From: Vreelandella halophila
GTDB taxonomy: Bacteria > Pseudomonadota > Gammaproteobacteria > Pseudomonadales > Oleiphilaceae
Reading direction: 5' to 3'
Assembly (NCBI RefSeq): GCF_019903425.1
Contig: NZ_JACHUZ010000013.1
Coordinates: forward strand, 810,087-874,086
Length of the DNA: 64,000 nt
Positions 61,722 to 64,000 of this stretch are shown piece by piece. Position 1 is the stretch's first letter, and each line of letters opens with the position of its first letter. Made by a program: the position numbers and the translations under genes. The notes below the pieces were generated by a model. It made no database searches. It saw nothing but the letters and a program-made list of their open reading frames with translations, and was not told the origin of the DNA.

Positions 61722-64000
61722 ATGAGCTCAATCAATCAGGCCATTGCCAATGAACTGGGCATCAGCCAGCGCCAGGTGGATGCCACCGTTGCCCTGCTGG
61801 ACGAAGGCGCCACGGTTCCCTTCATCGCCCGTTACCGCAAGGAAGTCACCGGCTCGCTGGATGACAGCCAGCTGCGCCAGCTCGATGAGCGGCTGCGTTA
61901 CCGCCGGGAGATGGAGGACAGGCGCGCCACCATCATTGAAACCATCCGGGAGCAGGGCCAGCTGACCGACGAACTGCTGGCCAGCCTCAATACGGCGGAC
62001 ACCAAGGGCCGGTTGGAGGATCTCTACCTGCCCTACAAGCCCAAGCGCCGCACCAAGGGCCAGATCGCCCGGGAGGCGGGGCTGGAACCGCTGGCGGATG
62101 CGCTTTTCGATGACCCGAACCAGGATCCGGAAGTGCTGGCCGGCGACTACCTCAACAGCGAAGCGGGCATCGGGGATGTGAAGTCGGCACTGGATGGCGC
62201 CCGTTACATCCTGATGGAGCGATTCGCCGAGGACGCGGACCTGCTGGCGCGGCTGCGTGACTTCCTGTGGCGGGACGGCCAGCTCCGGGTGCAGGTGGTC
62301 AGTGGCAAGGAAGAGGAAGGTGCACGCTTCCGGGATTACTTCGACCACCGGGAACCGCTGAAGAAGGTGCCCTCACACCGCGCCCTGGCCATCTTCCGGG
62401 GCCGCAACGAGGGCGTTCTGCAGTACAGCATCGAGGTGGGTGACCCGGAGGCGGACAGCCGCGCACCGCACCCGGGCGAGGGCATGATCGCCTCGCACTG
62501 GGGCATCCAGAACAGGGAGCGCCCGGCAGACCGCTGGCTGGGCGAGGTGGTGCGCTGGACCTGGCGGGTCAAGCTGAGCACCCACCTGGAGACGGATCTT
62601 ATGGGCAGCCTGCGCGAACGCGCCGAATCCGAGGCCATCCAGGTCTTTGCCAGCAACCTTAAGGATCTGCTCATGGCTGCGCCCGCCGGCAAGACGGCGA
62701 CCATCGGCCTGGATCCGGGCTTGCGGACCGGGGTGAAGGTGGCGATCGTGGACGGCACCGGCCGATTTCTCGATCAGGGGAGCATTCACCCGCACGCGCC
62801 CCGGAACCAGTGGGACCAGTCCATTGAGCAGCTCGCCGGCTGGTGCCGCCAGCACGGTGTGGGGCTGATCGCCATCGGAAACGGCACCGCTTCACGGGAG
62901 ACGGACCGGCTGGTCGGAGATCTCATCAAACGCTATCCGGAGCTGGGCGTGACCCGGGTCATGGTCAACGAAGCCGGAGCCTCGGTCTACTCGGCATCCG
63001 AGTACGCCTCCCGGGAGCTGCCGGACCTGGACGTGACCATCCGGGGCGCGGTCTCCATTGCCCGGCGCCTGCAGGATCCTCTTGCAGAGCTGGTCAAGAT
63101 TGAGCCCAAGTCCATTGGCGTGGGCCAGTACCAGCACGATGTCTCCCAGGTACAGCTGGCGCGCACCCTGGACGCGGTGATCGAGGACTGTGTGAACGCC
63201 GTGGGTGTGGACCTCAACACCGCGTCCGTGCCGCTGCTGACCCGGGTGGCGGGGCTGAACACGGGCATTGCGGAGAATATCATCCGCCACCGCGAACAGA
63301 AGGGCATGTTCCGCAGCCGCCGGGAGCTGATGGAGGTCAGCCGGCTGGGGGAAAAGACCTTCGAACAGGCTGCCGGTTTCCTGCGCATCATGGATGGAGA
63401 AAACCCTCTGGACGCCTCGGCGGTGCACCCGGAGGCCTACGGCTTCGTTGAGGCCCTGGCGAAGAAGGAGGGCCGTTCCCTGGGCGCGATTATCGGTGAT
63501 CACGCATTCACCCGGGCTCAGGACCCTGCCAGAATCGCGGACGAGCGCTTCGGTGAACCCACGGTCCGCGACATCCTGAACGAGCTGGAGAAGCCCGGCC
63601 GGGATCCGCGCCCGGAATTCGAATACGCGCAGTTCCGCGAGGGCGTGGAAACACTGGCGGACCTGGAGCCGGGCATGAAGCTTGAGGGCAACGTCACCAA
63701 CGTCACCCACTTCGGCGCCTTCGTGGACATTGGCGTCCACCAGGATGGGCTGGTGCACATCTCCGCGCTGTCCAATGAGTTCGTGAAGGACCCGCGGGAT
63801 GTGGTCCGTGCCGGGGACGTGGTGACCGTAAAGGTGCTGTCCGTGGACCAGGATCGCAAGCGCATTGAGCTGACCATGCGCATGGGTGATGAGCCCGGGC
63901 AGGCCACTCAGGGCAGCGCAAAGCCGAAAAACAGCGGCAAGGGTGAACCCGCCGGTAAGGAGCGGCGTAACAGCTCCGGCGGTCGCGGGTCGAAACCGAA
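61722..64000 (+). CDS. tex: Tex-family RNA-binding transcription accessory protein, 3' end outside window
   Basis: The frame runs from ATG 61722 to the window edge without a stop (759 codons visible), nearly the full length of Tex. It begins [20 protein letters not shown] and [20 protein letters not shown] YqgF-like nuclease fold is at about residues 325-450 ([19 protein letters not shown]), helix-hairpin-helix motifs follow, and an S1 RNA-binding domain lies at about 649-722 ([20 protein letters not shown]). The visible tail is low-complexity and basic ([20 protein letters not shown]). Tex is a conserved nucleic-acid-binding protein linked to transcription and toxin-gene expression in several pathogens. 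Confidence 0.96.
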   Translation, partial: MSSINQAIANELGISQRQVDATVALLDEGATVPFIARYRKEVTGSLDDSQLRQLDERLRYRREMEDRRATIIETIREQGQLTDELLASLNTADTKGRLEDLYLPYKPKRRTKGQIAREAGLEPLADALFDDPNQDPEVLAGDYLNSEAGIGDVKSALDGARYILMERFAEDADLLARLRDFLWRDGQLRVQVVSGKEEEGARFRDYFDHREPLKKVPSHRALAIFRGRNEGVLQYSIEVGDPEADSRAPHPGEGMIASHWGIQNRERPADRWLGEVVRWTWRVKLSTHLETDLMGSLRERAESEAIQVFASNLKDLLMAAPAGKTATIGLDPGLRTGVKVAIVDGTGRFLDQGSIHPHAPRNQWDQSIEQLAGWCRQHGVGLIAIGNGTASRETDRLVGDLIKRYPELGVTRVMVNEAGASVYSASEYASRELPDLDVTIRGAVSIARRLQDPLAELVKIEPKSIGVGQYQHDVSQVQLARTLDAVIEDCVNAVGVDLNTASVPLLTRVAGLNTGIAENIIRHREQKGMFRSRRELMEVSRLGEKTFEQAAGFLRIMDGENPLDASAVHPEAYGFVEALAKKEGRSLGAIIGDHAFTRAQDPARIADERFGEPTVRDILNELEKPGRDPRPEFEYAQFREGVETLADLEPGMKLEGNVTNVTHFGAFVDIGVHQDGLVHISALSNEFVKDPRDVVRAGDVVTVKVLSVDQDRKRIELTMRMGDEPGQATQGSAKPKNSGKGEPAGKERRNSSGGRGSKP

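Overview
The window is a 64 kb stretch of a GC-rich proteobacterial chromosome, most likely a gammaproteobacterium. Gene content points to a respiratory, nitrate-using cell with an outer membrane: narGHJI with narXL, NsrR, Tex, Rep, a TonB receptor, trimeric-type porins and bacterioferritin with Bfd. The family and genus cannot be fixed from the sequence. The intergenic repeats and the nar layout are reminiscent of halophilic or marine groups such as Halomonas, Marinobacter or Ectothiorhodospiraceae, but that is inference.

Layout. 1-5.9 kb: a peptide-type ABC importer operon (binding protein cut by the window edge, two permeases with large inserts, two ATPases) ending in a 53-residue membrane protein. 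5.9-13.7 kb: single housekeeping, stress and signalling genes (MFS transporter, ABC-class ATPase, Cache chemoreceptor, LOG protein, thiopurine methyltransferase, thiol peroxidase, diguanylate cyclase). 13.7-22.9 kb: iron acquisition. A TonB receptor, binding protein, two permeases and an ATPase form one operon, divergent from a LysR gene across a Fur-like box (an IrgA/IrgB-like layout), next to an alginate-export-type porin. 23.1-26.9 kb: old yellow enzyme and aldehyde dehydrogenase divergent from a second LysR gene.

26.9-38.2 kb is the accessory region. A Sec-exported Rhs protein is cut at its toxin tip by an IS5-family element with a TTAG target duplication. Behind it lie the severed toxin tail with a small immunity-like gene, an orphan second toxin tip with its own immunity-like gene, an IstB remnant, and an almost identical 0.87 kb copy of the rhs 3' end that is itself cut by a second IS5-type element. 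IS21 (istA) remnants lie upstream and IS66 remnants downstream. The toxin/immunity segment is clearly AT-rich compared with its surroundings. A tRNA-Arg(CCG) marks the return to core genome.

38.5-53.3 kb: bfd-bfr under a Fur-like site, cytochrome c5, nsrR, moaA, a hypothetical gene, a parvulin-type PPIase, narIJHG, a half-size NarK-like membrane protein, then narXL. Together these supply anaerobic nitrate respiration: NarX/NarL sense nitrate, NarGHI respires it, NarJ and MoaA build the enzyme and its cofactor, and NsrR responds to NO. Two related, heavily folded intergenic repeats flank the PPIase gene. 53.3-64 kb: Rep helicase, a solitary PAAR protein, pstSCAB with a Pho box, a porin, and the Tex gene running off the end.
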